Position numbers and translations under genes: made by a program. DNA of 64,000 bases, from contig NZ_VLKC01000002.1 in assembly GCF_007830295.1 (NCBI RefSeq), positions 2,203,776 through 2,267,775 on the forward strand, written 5' to 3'. Source of the stretch: Sporomusa sp. KB1. Its GTDB lineage: Bacteria > Bacillota > Negativicutes > Sporomusales > Sporomusaceae. Below the pieces are notes generated by a model that saw only the letters and a program-made list of their open reading frames with translations, was not told where the DNA came from and did not search any database. This document shows, piece by piece, positions 7,571 through 16,828 of the stretch; the stretch's first letter is position 1, and each line of letters begins with the position of its first letter.

Positions 7571-10500
7571 ATGAACGAGTTATATGCGGTTTTATTGGGG
7601 AGTCCTGAAGTTTACTGGAATGGCAAACGATTGTTTTTTCCTTTTTCTAAGGCCGAAGCCTTGTTGTATTATTTATTGGTGAGGAAGCATTCGTCGCGCG
7701 AAGAATTGGCAGCTTTGCTATGGCAGGATAAGGAGGAGGTGGCAGCCAGAAAAAATCTGCGCAATACCCTCTATTTGCTGAGAAAGCTGACAGCAGAGGA
7801 ATTGGTTGTAACACCCTCACGGGCGAAGGTGCTGCTAAATACTGATGCTGTCAGTATTACTACCGATATTCAGGAATTTAATGAGGTCTCTCAGGAAGAA
7901 TCGCTAGTGCTATACAGGGGCGATTTCCTGGCTGGTTTTGCTTGCAAGGACGCCGATTCTTTCGAAGACTGGGTAAACAGACAGCGCGACAGTTTTAAAG
8001 CGAATATAATTGACCGGCTTACCAAGGTTATTGTCAGCCGGTTAAATAATAAGGATTATAGTGCGGCGGAACGTTATCTCAAACAGTTACTCCTCTTGGA
8101 TGAGTATAATGAGAGTGCGTGCCGAACCTTGATGAAACTGTATGAACGCTCTGGAGCTTTTGCCAAAGCGATAGAGTTCTATGATTGTTTAGCAGGTAAG
8201 CTTAGCAGTGAATTGGCAATTAGTCCCCAAGGTAAGACGCAGGAAGTCTATGAACGTGTAAGGTCGAAACTGGTCAGCCGAGTGGCAGTAGTACCGGCAG
8301 AACAGTCGGCTGAAAGCTTTTTTGGTCGCGAGCGGGAACTAACCTGGCTGCGAAATAGGGTGACTGATTTCTGTGCAGAACGATCTCCCTGTGCGTGCGT
8401 TATTTTGAGCGGTGAGCAGGGTGTTGGGAAAACCATGATTGTTCAGCGAATGCAGGAGATGATGGCTGCTGAGAATGTAACAGTGTTACGGACTCAGTGC
8501 TATCAAGCGGAGCTGGATTATCCCTATAAAGCCTGGAACTCCATTATATGCCAGGTTATGGAGCTGCTTACTCAGCGTGGTGAACTATTGCCTGCTATCT
8601 GGTATCAGGTGATTGCGTATGTTTTTCCGGCAGTTCTCAATAATCCTGCGATGGCTGGCCGGAATCAGGCCGTAAGTGGTTATGCTATTCATTCCGGCAT
8701 AATTGAAGAGGTTATGTGCGGCATCATAGAAAAGATTGCCGCGCAAAGAAAAGTGTTGCTATTTATGGATGATATTCAATGGCTGGATCATCAGGGACGG
8801 TCAGTACTGCGGCAGCTATTGCGGACAGCACGGCGAACTATTTTGTGCATCGCAACCTGCCGGAGTGAATATCAGGACCAGGTAGACTTGTTAGCCGGGG
8901 ATTTTAGCCAGAATGATTTGGTAGAGCAGCTTACTGTTGAAAATTTCAGTAGGGCGGAAGTAATTCGGTTTTCTGAGCTAATGCTGCCGGCAGATAAAAT
9001 TACGACAGGACTGCAGCAAAAACTATATGAGTATACTGAAGGCAACGCCTTGTTCTTGGTGGAAAGCTGTAAGCTGATCAAAATGGGGCAAAATGTGAAC
9101 TGTTTGTCGCCGCGGCTGCGAAGTGTTTTGCAGGAACGGGTTAATGTGCTTTCCGATAATGCCAGAAAAGTGCTTGATGTCACTTCTGCCTTTTTTAGTA
9201 ATGTTGGCTATAATGAGCTGCTGGCTGTATGCGGGATGAATGAATTTGAAATTGTGGAAGCTATTGAGGAGTTGCAGCACAAGCGCTTGATTCAGGAAAT
9301 CAATGATTCACGCCTGGGACTACGGGCGCCGGTATATAAATACAGCCATATTCGCATTAGAAGTTATGTGTATGAGCAACTGTCATCGTCAAGGAAAACA
9401 CTGATTCATAAACGGGCAGGCAGTTATTTAGAAGAACTGATGGATAAGGATTCCTTTGGGCGGGATGTGTATTCTGAAATTCTTTATCACTACTCGCAGA
9501 TTAACGAAAAGAGCAAGGTGCTTGAATATACCATTAAGCTTGCGGAAAAATACTGTTGTCCGCAGTATGAATTATTTCCTGATTTGAGCAGAACATATAG
9601 TGGGTTTGTTTTTGAAAACAAATTGCAGATCATGGGCTATCTGGATAAAATTAAGGATTTGCTGGCGGCTTTAGCAGCCGAGCAAATGCCCTGGGAGCGG
9701 TTGAACCAATTTCAGGCGGCTTACCTGGAGATGTTGGGACGCTATCATATTTGGCGTGGGGATCACCACAGCGGTTTAAAAGCGATTCACCAGCTGCTAC
9801 GCCTTGCAGCGAAGAAAGGCTTTGCCGATTACTTTATTAAAGGTTGTCAGCAAGTTGTGTATTGTGCCATTCAGATTCGCAGACCCAGACTTATCGAGCT
9901 TTTTGCTAATAAGCTGCTAAACACGGCAAACGAAGCCAACCTGGAAGAAAAAAAAGCTGTGATGCAGCGGTTTATGGGCATTGCTTATGCCTTACGTCAG
10001 GAAAAAGAGCTGGCAGAACAGTATTACCGCCAATCAATTTCTCAGTACAAGCGTCTGAGTGAACGGCCAGATGAGTTTAGCCTGCATATTGCCGCCGGTT
10101 ATAATTATATTGGCGATTTAAGGCGTATGGCAGCTAATTTGCCCGAAGCGCTCTATTACTATGAACAGGCAATAAGGGTGGCCGGACGGGGTATTGGCAG
10201 TGCCGGGGTTGCTATTTTTCTGGTTAATGCCGGGTATACAGCCTATGATTTGCGGGAATATAGCAAGGCGGCTGCTTATTTGGAAGCGGCGCGGGCTATT
10301 GAAGGACAGCTTGGCGAGTATCAGGGTTATTGGTGCCTCAGAAGCTATTGTACATTACATTGTATTCTGGCCTTATTAGCCATTAGAGACAACTGCCTGC
10401 AACAGGGACGCCGTTATTTGGAAAAAGCGGCTGATTTTTCGGAGAAATACCACGATGCTTATCAGGCCGGGATTATTTTCAGGACAAAATTGGAGGTTCG

Positions 10501-10666
10501 TATCCAGATGCAGCAAGATTCCCTGATACAGGCAGCTTTTGCAGATTATATAAACTTATCCTGTGAGGAATATTATCGGCAAGGGAGCGAGCTTTTTAGT
10601 AAAATTGGAAATACAGTTGAACAAAACATGTTGGACAGTATCTATGCAGCAGCGAATAAGCAATAA
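7571..10666 (+). CDS. SARP-type regulator: winged helix, BTAD, AAA ATPase, TPR
   Basis: About 1031 residues from the ATG at 7571; an in-frame TTG at 7508 has a poor ribosome site. The N-terminal ~95 residues resemble an OmpR-type winged helix as in SARP regulators. A bacterial transcriptional activation domain (TPR-like, to about 235) follows. An ATPase of the STAND/AAA type has Walker A GEQGVGKT about 60 residues later and Walker B (LLFMDDIQWLD). The C-terminal ~400 residues look like TPR helices. Such proteins are cytoplasmic, ligand- and ATP-gated activators. It lies 130 bases after the lyase gene and before hutU, so it probably controls this catabolic block. A second regulator beside a sigma-54 activator is unusual for a hut locus. 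Confidence 0.88.
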   Translation: MNELYAVLLGSPEVYWNGKRLFFPFSKAEALLYYLLVRKHSSREELAALLWQDKEEVAARKNLRNTLYLLRKLTAEELVVTPSRAKVLLNTDAVSITTDIQEFNEVSQEESLVLYRGDFLAGFACKDADSFEDWVNRQRDSFKANIIDRLTKVIVSRLNNKDYSAAERYLKQLLLLDEYNESACRTLMKLYERSGAFAKAIEFYDCLAGKLSSELAISPQGKTQEVYERVRSKLVSRVAVVPAEQSAESFFGRERELTWLRNRVTDFCAERSPCACVILSGEQGVGKTMIVQRMQEMMAAENVTVLRTQCYQAELDYPYKAWNSIICQVMELLTQRGELLPAIWYQVIAYVFPAVLNNPAMAGRNQAVSGYAIHSGIIEEVMCGIIEKIAAQRKVLLFMDDIQWLDHQGRSVLRQLLRTARRTILCIATCRSEYQDQVDLLAGDFSQNDLVEQLTVENFSRAEVIRFSELMLPADKITTGLQQKLYEYTEGNALFLVESCKLIKMGQNVNCLSPRLRSVLQERVNVLSDNARKVLDVTSAFFSNVGYNELLAVCGMNEFEIVEAIEELQHKRLIQEINDSRLGLRAPVYKYSHIRIRSYVYEQLSSSRKTLIHKRAGSYLEELMDKDSFGRDVYSEILYHYSQINEKSKVLEYTIKLAEKYCCPQYELFPDLSRTYSGFVFENKLQIMGYLDKIKDLLAALAAEQMPWERLNQFQAAYLEMLGRYHIWRGDHHSGLKAIHQLLRLAAKKGFADYFIKGCQQVVYCAIQIRRPRLIELFANKLLNTANEANLEEKKAVMQRFMGIAYALRQEKELAEQYYRQSISQYKRLSERPDEFSLHIAAGYNYIGDLRRMAANLPEALYYYEQAIRVAGRGIGSAGVAIFLVNAGYTAYDLREYSKAAAYLEAARAIEGQLGEYQGYWCLRSYCTLHCILALLAIRDNCLQQGRRYLEKAADFSEKYHDAYQAGIIFRTKLEVRIQMQQDSLIQAAFADYINLSCEEYYRQGSELFSKIGNTVEQNMLDSIYAAANKQ

Positions 10667-10681
10667 GGATATGTCAAATGA

Positions 10682-10712
10682 CCAAAACCAGGGGAGACGG
10701 TTTTGGTTTTTT
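10682..10712 (+). terminator. Terminator after the SARP-type regulator
   Basis: CCAAAACC and GGTTTTGG form an 8-bp stem followed by six T. It implies that hutU has its own promoter. Confidence 0.8.
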
Positions 10713-10758
10713 GACTAATTTGCAGTAAAGAGATCTACAAATCGTGCTATTGATGGTT

Positions 10759-10790
10759 TTGACGTTTCGTAGACGCAAGCATGCTATAGT
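10759..10790 (+). promoter_or_regulatory. Probable promoter of hutU
   Basis: TTGACG and an extended -10 (TGCTATAGT) precede the gene by about 30 bases. The spacing between the two boxes is 20, too long for a strong sigma-A promoter, which fits dependence on an activator such as the upstream SARP-type protein. Confidence 0.5.
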
Positions 10791-10817
10791 AATTGCAAAA
10801 GGTAATTTGGAGGGGTA

Positions 10818-12860
10818 ATGATGTCCTTGAATAACAGCAAAGTTGCAAATGCTATGACAATTAAACTGGATAATGTGTTACCGGAAATGACAGTATTTCA
10901 AGAAGGAATCCGGCGTGCGCCCAACAGGGGGTTTCGCTTGACGCAGGCTCAGACCAAGGTGGCTTTGAAAAATGCGTTGCGTTATGTACCGGCAGAACTT
11001 CATGCCGTATTGGCACCGGAGTTTATGGAAGAGCTGCGCACCCGCGGACGGATTTACGCCTACCGGTATATGCCGAAGGGAAAAATCCAGGGCAAGTCAA
11101 TTGATGACTATCAAGGCAACTGTGTAGAGGGAAAAGCATTTCAGGTTATGATTGACAACAACTTAGACCCGGCGGTTGCCCTCTACCCGTATGAGCTGGT
11201 TACCTATGGGGAAACAGGCAGTGTCTGTCAAAACTGGCTACAGTATCAGCTCATTAAAAAATACCTTGAAGTTATGACTGACCACCAGACTCTTGTTGTG
11301 GAATCCGGCCATCCGCTGGGTTTATTCCCATCACGGCCGGAAGCGCCCCGGGTCATTATCACCAATGCACTGATGATCGGGATGTTTGACAACCAGGAAG
11401 ACTGGGAAATTGCCGAACAAATGGGTGTAGCCAATTATGGCCAAATGACGGCTGGCGGCTGGATGTATATTGGACCGCAGGGAATTGTTCATGGTACCTT
11501 CAATACATTGCTGAATGCCGGCCGTCAGCGGCTCGGTATACCGGCTGATGGCGATTTGAGCGGTCATTTGTTTGTTTCTTCCGGTTTAGGCGGCATGAGC
11601 GGCGCACAGCCTAAGGCCATTGAGATTGCCGGCGGAGTGGGGATTGTGGCCGAGGTAGACTATTCCCGGATTAAAACCCGCTATGACCAAGGCTGGGTCA
11701 GCAAGGTTTCGGCGAATTTGGAGGAAGTATTTGCCTGGACCGAGGAGTATTGCCTGAAAAAAGAAGCAGTTTCCATCGCCTATCATGGCAATGTGGTGGA
11801 TTTGCTGGAATATGCAGTTAAAAATAATAAGCACATTCCCCTGCTTTCTGACCAGACTTCCTGTCATGTTGCCTATGATGGCGGTTATTGCCCGCAGGGT
11901 CTGAGTTTTGACGAACGGACAAAACTTCTGGCAACAGATCGGCAACAGTTCCACGAATTGGTGAATAAGAGCTTACGGCGGCATTTTGAGCTGATTAAAA
12001 TATTGGCAGAGCGGGGAACTTATTTCTTTGATTACGGCAATGCTTTCTTGAAAGCGGTGTATGACGCAGGTGTTAAAGAAGTTTCCCGGAACGGATATGA
12101 CGAGCGTGACGGTTTTATTTTTCCGTCTTATGTCGAGGATATCATGGGACCGGAGTTGTTCGATTATGGTTATGGCCCGTTCCGTTGGGTCTGCCTGAGC
12201 GGCAAGCCAGAGGATTTGCACAAGACAGATAAGGCGGCTATGGAATGCATTGATCCCAACCGGCGCGGACAAGACCGGGATAACTATATCTGGATTCGTG
12301 ATGCCGAGAAAAACAAACTGGTTGTAGGGACACAAGCGCGGATTTTGTATCAGGATGCCGAAGGCCGTCTCAAGATTGCGCTGAAATTTAATGAGATGGT
12401 TCGCAATAAGGAAATCGGGACAGTTATGCTGGGACGCGATCATCATGATGTCAGCGGTACCGATTCACCGTTTAGAGAGACGGCTAATATTAAGGATGGC
12501 AGTAACGTTATGGCCGATATGGCGGTACAGTGTTTTGCCGGCAATGCGGCAAGGGGCATGAGCCTTATTGCCCTGCACAACGGTGGTGGTGTTGGTATTG
12601 GTAAATCGATCAATGGCGGTTTTGGCATGGTGCTTGACGGCAGTGAACGGGTTGATAGCATTTTGCGTCAGGCGATGCTGTGGGATGTTATTGGCGGTGT
12701 GGCCCGCCGGGCCTGGGCCAGAAATGAGCATTCAATGGAAACCATTGTGGAATTTAACCAACAGTACGCCGGTAAGGGGCACGCGACCCTGCCTTATATT
12801 CCGTCAGAAAGCCTGATTGACAGCATTGTTGATAAAGTATTTACCGCTAAGCAGCGATAA
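10818..12860 (+). CDS. hutU: Urocanate hydratase, long form
   Basis: 680 residues, matching the long urocanase form of about 670 residues found in Bacteroides and trypanosomes rather than the 555-residue Bacillus/Pseudomonas form. The NAD-binding region SSGLGGMSGAQP, the DQTSCH motif and the C-terminal LHNGGGVGIGKSINGG stretch are present. Urocanase adds water to urocanate with bound NAD+ to give imidazolone propionate in the cytosol. Start: ATG at 10818 (or the next ATG) behind GGAGGGGTA. It leads the unit hutU-hutI-ftcD-fchA. Given the odd lyase upstream, thiourocanate as substrate is an alternative worth testing, but the downstream genes fit urocanate. Confidence 0.95.
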   Translation: MMSLNNSKVANAMTIKLDNVLPEMTVFQEGIRRAPNRGFRLTQAQTKVALKNALRYVPAELHAVLAPEFMEELRTRGRIYAYRYMPKGKIQGKSIDDYQGNCVEGKAFQVMIDNNLDPAVALYPYELVTYGETGSVCQNWLQYQLIKKYLEVMTDHQTLVVESGHPLGLFPSRPEAPRVIITNALMIGMFDNQEDWEIAEQMGVANYGQMTAGGWMYIGPQGIVHGTFNTLLNAGRQRLGIPADGDLSGHLFVSSGLGGMSGAQPKAIEIAGGVGIVAEVDYSRIKTRYDQGWVSKVSANLEEVFAWTEEYCLKKEAVSIAYHGNVVDLLEYAVKNNKHIPLLSDQTSCHVAYDGGYCPQGLSFDERTKLLATDRQQFHELVNKSLRRHFELIKILAERGTYFFDYGNAFLKAVYDAGVKEVSRNGYDERDGFIFPSYVEDIMGPELFDYGYGPFRWVCLSGKPEDLHKTDKAAMECIDPNRRGQDRDNYIWIRDAEKNKLVVGTQARILYQDAEGRLKIALKFNEMVRNKEIGTVMLGRDHHDVSGTDSPFRETANIKDGSNVMADMAVQCFAGNAARGMSLIALHNGGGVGIGKSINGGFGMVLDGSERVDSILRQAMLWDVIGGVARRAWARNEHSMETIVEFNQQYAGKGHATLPYIPSESLIDSIVDKVFTAKQR

Positions 12861-12884
12861 TAGCGCAGAGGAAGGAGCAAAACG

Positions 12885-14147
12885 ATGGCAGGGGAAAAAT
12901 TACTTATTAAACATGCGGCTGAATTGGTTACCTGCGCCGGAGCTGCTCCCAAAATGGGGGCGGCGATGGCTGATATTGGCATTATTCCGGATGGTGCATT
13001 ACTTGCGGAAAACGGCAAAATTAGCTGGGTAGGACCTACCGCAGAACTGCCGGTACGCAGTGAGGCAGAGTGGGAGGTCATTGACGCTGCCGGGCAATGT
13101 GTTATGCCTGGATTTGTTGATTCTCACACCCATATGGTATTTGGCGGCTACCGGGCTGAGGAGTTTTTCTGGCGACTGGCAGGGACTCCCTATCTGGAGA
13201 TCTTAGAGCGCGGCGGCGGTATCTTGAATACGGTTCAGGCAACCCGCTCAGCTAGTCTGGCAGAACTAAAGGCAATGACTCTTGGGCGGCTGGACAATAT
13301 GCTGGCAATGGGCGTTACGACTGTTGAGGGTAAAAGTGGCTATGGCTTAGATAAAGAAACAGAATTGCGGCAACTGGCCGTAATGGCTGAACTCAACCGG
13401 GAACAGCCGGTTGAAATCGTGCCGACCTTTATGGGGGCGCATGCGGTGCCGCCTGAATATAAAGGCCGTACTGATGACTATGTTGATTATATGATAAAAG
13501 AAGTATTGCCTGCCGTAGTTAAGCAGGGGATTGCTGAATTCTGTGATGTATTCTGCGAGCAGGGAGTATTTTCGCTGGCGCAGTCCCGGCGTCTCCTAAA
13601 AGCCGCTCAAGCTATGGGTCTGAAAGCAAAGCTGCATGCCGATGAGATTGTCGCTTTGGGCGGAGCTGAGCTGGCTGCCGAACTAAACGCTTGCTCGGCT
13701 GACCACCTGCTGCAGGCCTCAGACGCAGGCATTGCGGCACTTGGGAAAGCGCAGGCGGTCGCTACGGTATTGCCTATGACGGCCTTTTGCCTGCGCGAAT
13801 CGTATGCACGTGCCAGAACCATGATTGACAGCGGGGCAGCAGTGGCCTTGGCGACAGACTACAATCCCGGCAGTTGTTTTAGTCATTCTATTCCGCTGGT
13901 AGCGGCGCTTGCGGCTATTCAATTAAAACTGGAACCCGCAGAGATTGTAACAGCGCTGACCATTAACGGGGCGGCTGCGGTAAACCGGGCAGATCGGGTA
14001 GGCAGTCTGGAAATCGGCAAACAAGCGGATATTGCCATTTTGGGATATCCGTCACATTTGTTTTTGGTGTATCACGCCGGGATGAATATTGTAGATAAAG
14101 TAATTAAACAGGGACGGCTTGCTTGGCGTAAGTCTGACCAAAAATAG
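12885..14147 (+). CDS. hutI: Imidazolonepropionase
   Basis: 420 residues, the usual size. It is an amidohydrolase with the metal-binding PGFVDSHTH motif (about 75-83), a conserved HADE segment around 245-248 and an ATDYNPGS segment near 325. The enzyme opens the imidazolone ring of 4-imidazolone-5-propionate to N-formimidoyl-L-glutamate. The start ATG follows GAAGGAG; the gene begins 24 bases after hutU and ends 21 bases before the transferase, so these are one operon. Confidence 0.96.
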   Translation: MAGEKLLIKHAAELVTCAGAAPKMGAAMADIGIIPDGALLAENGKISWVGPTAELPVRSEAEWEVIDAAGQCVMPGFVDSHTHMVFGGYRAEEFFWRLAGTPYLEILERGGGILNTVQATRSASLAELKAMTLGRLDNMLAMGVTTVEGKSGYGLDKETELRQLAVMAELNREQPVEIVPTFMGAHAVPPEYKGRTDDYVDYMIKEVLPAVVKQGIAEFCDVFCEQGVFSLAQSRRLLKAAQAMGLKAKLHADEIVALGGAELAAELNACSADHLLQASDAGIAALGKAQAVATVLPMTAFCLRESYARARTMIDSGAAVALATDYNPGSCFSHSIPLVAALAAIQLKLEPAEIVTALTINGAAAVNRADRVGSLEIGKQADIAILGYPSHLFLVYHAGMNIVDKVIKQGRLAWRKSDQK

Positions 14148-14168
14148 AGTTGAGAGGGGTTATTCGTT

Positions 14169-15062
14169 GTGGGAAAACTTGTAGAATGTGTACCGAATTT
14201 TAGTGAGGGACGGCGGCCGGAGGTAATTGCGGCAATTGTGAATGAAGTTAAAAATGTGCAAGGTGTTACGCTGCTGAATGTTAATTCCGATGCCAGTCAT
14301 AACCGTACAGTGGTTACCTTTGTCGGTGATCCCCAGGCTGCCAAGCTGGCGGCCTTTAATACCTGTGCGAAAGCAGCTGAGCTTATCGATATGGAACAGC
14401 ATCAGGGAGCACATCCCCGCGTTGGTGCCACTGACGTCATTCCGTTCATTCCTGTAAGTGACATTACGATGGAAGAATGCGTCCAGCTTGCCAATGAACT
14501 GGGCCAGGAAATTGGTGAAAAACTGAATATCCCGGTATATTTATATGAAGCTGCTGCCAAAACCCCTGCCCGTGTCAAACTGCCTGATGTCCGTAAAGGC
14601 GAGTATGAAGGGCTAAAAACAGCAATCACCACCCCTGAACGTCAGCCTGACTACGGCCCTGCCCGTATGCATCCGGCAGCAGGTGCTACAGTCGTTGGTG
14701 CCAGACAGTTTTTAATCGCCTATAACATCAACTTAAGCACCAGTGATGTCGCGATCGCTAAAAAAATTGCCGCCAGTATCCGCGAGGCCAAAGGCGGTTA
14801 TAAATTCTGCCGGGCTATGGGGGTCATGATCGAAGAACGGAATATGGCTCAGGTTACCATCAATATGGTGGATTATACCGGTACGCCGCTGCACCGGGTG
14901 TTTGAAACTGTTAAATCCGAAGCGGCGCGTTATGGCGTGAACATCATTGGCAGTGAAATTGTTGGTATGGTGCCGTTGCAGGCGCTTATTGATACAGCCG
15001 ATTTCTACCTGCGGCTGGAGGGCTTTGAGCGTAAACAGGTGTTGGAAGAAAACCTTGGGTAA
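14169..15062 (+). CDS. ftcD: Glutamate formimidoyltransferase
   Basis: 297 residues starting at GTG 14169 behind GAGAGGGG. The N-terminus (KLVECVPNFSEGRRPEVI) and the HPRVGATDVIPFIP motif mark glutamate formimidoyltransferase, equivalent to the N-terminal half of mammalian FTCD. It moves the formimidoyl group of formimidoylglutamate to tetrahydrofolate and releases glutamate. Here the two FTCD activities are separate neighbouring genes, as in Bacteroides. The pathway therefore saves the ring carbon as a one-carbon unit, which suits an acetogenic or folate-rich metabolism. Confidence 0.96.
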   Translation: MGKLVECVPNFSEGRRPEVIAAIVNEVKNVQGVTLLNVNSDASHNRTVVTFVGDPQAAKLAAFNTCAKAAELIDMEQHQGAHPRVGATDVIPFIPVSDITMEECVQLANELGQEIGEKLNIPVYLYEAAAKTPARVKLPDVRKGEYEGLKTAITTPERQPDYGPARMHPAAGATVVGARQFLIAYNINLSTSDVAIAKKIAASIREAKGGYKFCRAMGVMIEERNMAQVTINMVDYTGTPLHRVFETVKSEAARYGVNIIGSEIVGMVPLQALIDTADFYLRLEGFERKQVLEENLG

Positions 15063-15076
15063 AGGAGGCCAATAAT

Positions 15077-15703
15077 ATGTTAATGCAAATGAAACTGACC
15101 GAGTTTCTGGAAGAATTGGGTTCGAATTCCCCGGCACCGGGCGGCGGCAGCATTGCGGCGCTGGCTGGTGCGCTTGGCGGCGCTTTGGCGGCAATGGTCT
15201 GCCGGCTGACAGTCGGCAATAGCAAATATGCGGAGGTACAAAGTGAAATAACCGGGATTCTGTCTCAAGCCGATCAATTAGCCAGTGAGCTTGCTGGCTG
15301 TGTTGATGCCGATACGGAAGCCTTTAACAAGGTAATGGCGGCCTATAAGCTTCCGAAAGCAACAGAAAGTGAAAAAAACGCGCGCAGTGAAGCCATTCAA
15401 CAGGCCATGGTAGCTGCCGCCAGGTTGCCGCTGGGCGTTGCTGGCAACTGCTTAAAGGTATTATCCCTGGCAGTGCGGGTATTAGCCATTGGCAACAGCA
15501 ATGCCGCCAGCGATGCCTCTGTTGCCGGACTAATGGCTCATGCCGGGTTGCATGGTGCACTGTATAATGTCAAAATTAATCTAAGCAGTATAAAAGACCA
15601 AACCACTCAACAGGAAATGCAGGCAAAAGTAGCCGGTATTATTGCAGAAGACGAGCGTCTCCACAGAGAATTGCTAGCAGTAGCTAGTAAGGTTATTGGG
15701 TAA
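15077..15703 (+). CDS. fchA: Formimidoyltetrahydrofolate cyclodeaminase
   Basis: 208 residues, all-helical, with the family signature SPAPGGGSIAALAGALGGAL (about 16-35). It converts 5-formimidoyl-THF to 5,10-methenyl-THF and ammonia, completing urocanate breakdown. AAAGGAGG precedes the ATG at 15077, 15 bases after the transferase. It is the last gene of the hut-type operon before a hairpin. Confidence 0.95.
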   Translation: MLMQMKLTEFLEELGSNSPAPGGGSIAALAGALGGALAAMVCRLTVGNSKYAEVQSEITGILSQADQLASELAGCVDADTEAFNKVMAAYKLPKATESEKNARSEAIQQAMVAAARLPLGVAGNCLKVLSLAVRVLAIGNSNAASDASVAGLMAHAGLHGALYNVKINLSSIKDQTTQQEMQAKVAGIIAEDERLHRELLAVASKVIG

Positions 15704-15716
15704 TATTTTTCATTAC

Positions 15717-15753
15717 AAAGGACTGAACTCAAAATAACGAGTGTCAGTCCTTT
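15717..15753 (+). terminator. Terminator of the hutU-fchA operon
   Basis: AAAGGACTGAACTC pairs with GAGTGTCAGTCCTTT with one bulge. The T-run is short. Confidence 0.65.
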
Positions 15754-15844
15754 GACATATCAATATTCTTAATAAAGTTTGGCTGAAAGATGTTGAATAG
15801 CTATGGTGATGGACTGCTTGCTGTTCAAATGAGGAGGAATAGGG

Positions 15845-16663
15845 ATGACCCAACTAGAGGCCGCAATTCAATCGGCCACTCTTTACCAAAAGCTGAATAC
15901 CTCTGATTGTAGCATTCTGATTGCCGATGCAGCGGGAACTATTGTACATTTCCTTAATGCAGAAGGTTTTACCTTACAAACTAAAACTGGTGAAAAGATA
16001 GCCAGTGGCGGTGCTGTAGATGAATGCCTGAAAACAAAACGCAGTGTACAAAAATTGCTCCCTCAAGAATTATATGGCTTTCATGCTAAAGCATCCTGTG
16101 TGCCGATTTTTGAAGAAGGTCAACTGGTAGGGGCTATTTCGAGTGCTGTTAGCATTGAAACTCAACATGCTCTCCACGAAGCCTCACAGGCGATAGCAGC
16201 TACAACTGAACAATTATCTGCGACTTCAGAAGAAGTTGCAGATACAGCAACGCGGTTAGCTGGTGATTTGGCAAATATCCGTAGTAATGGGGAACATGTT
16301 CTTTCCGATATAAAAAAAACGGATGATATTTTGCGTTTTGTAAGCGAAGTAGCTGCCAATTCGAATTTACTTGGTCTCAATGCCGCCATTGAAGCCGCCC
16401 GGGCAGGTGAACATGGTAGAGGGTTTGCGGTTGTAGCCGAGGAAATTCGCAAAATGGCGGTAAATAGTGCAGAAGCGGTAACAAATATTAAAGAAATCCT
16501 CCAAAATATACAGAAGGAAACAAACTTGCTGGTCAGTACAGTTACTCATACTACCGAAGTTGGCGAGCGGCAGGCGGCAGCTACTGAGGAAATATCGGCA
16601 TCACTGCAACAGTTAGCTTCCTCAGCCAGTGAGGTTGAGCGAGTTGCCAACCTGCAGCGATAG
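15845..16663 (+). CDS. Soluble methyl-accepting chemotaxis protein
   Basis: 272 residues without membrane segments. About 100 N-terminal residues form a small sensor region, followed by a helical signalling domain whose hairpin tip (about 180-205) carries the conserved [20 protein letters not shown] sequence that contacts CheA and CheW. It should sit in the cytoplasm and sense an internal signal. It follows the hut genes by 140 bases and ends before a bidirectional terminator. A receptor reporting on the same substrate is a reasonable inference. The domain ends soon after the last coiled-coil heptads, with no tail for CheR binding. Confidence 0.9.
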   Translation: MTQLEAAIQSATLYQKLNTSDCSILIADAAGTIVHFLNAEGFTLQTKTGEKIASGGAVDECLKTKRSVQKLLPQELYGFHAKASCVPIFEEGQLVGAISSAVSIETQHALHEASQAIAATTEQLSATSEEVADTATRLAGDLANIRSNGEHVLSDIKKTDDILRFVSEVAANSNLLGLNAAIEAARAGEHGRGFAVVAEEIRKMAVNSAEAVTNIKEILQNIQKETNLLVSTVTHTTEVGERQAAATEEISASLQQLASSASEVERVANLQR

Positions 16664-16720
16664 CTGCACCCGGATTGAAGAACTAGATATTACGAAAAAC
16701 CATGGGTATTGCTTAACAAT

Positions 16721-16770
16721 TATAGTAAAAGGACCTGATCTCACAAATGAAATCAGGTCCTTTTACTATA
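16721..16770. terminator. Bidirectional terminator between convergent genes
   Basis: TATAGTAAAAGGACCTGAT and ATCAGGTCCTTTTACTATA form a 19-bp perfect stem with A and T tracts on both sides, between the chemotaxis gene (+) and the second activator gene (-). Confidence 0.9.
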
Positions 16771-16782
16771 ATAGAAGTATAA

Positions 16783-16825
16783 CCTTTTTAAGAACAGGAT
16801 AAGGGCACAGCGATTTGCGCGTTCT
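16783..16825. repeat. Copy A of a dispersed intergenic element
   Basis: Contains CTTTTTAAGAACAGGATAAG followed by GGCAC..CGATTTGCGCG. Closely related sequence occurs after terminators at 32722 and 52205. It lies directly beyond the bidirectional terminator. Confidence 0.5.
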
Positions 16826-16828
16826 TTA

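Noticed and set aside
11973-12446. A 157-codon open frame antisense to hutU
   Set aside because: It mirrors conserved urocanase coding sequence and has no ribosome site; it is a shadow frame.
16600-16720. Truncation of the chemotaxis receptor by a frameshift
   Set aside because: The signalling domain is already complete past the hairpin tip and the stop is followed soon by a terminator; soluble receptors of this length are normal, as the similar one at 47989 shows.
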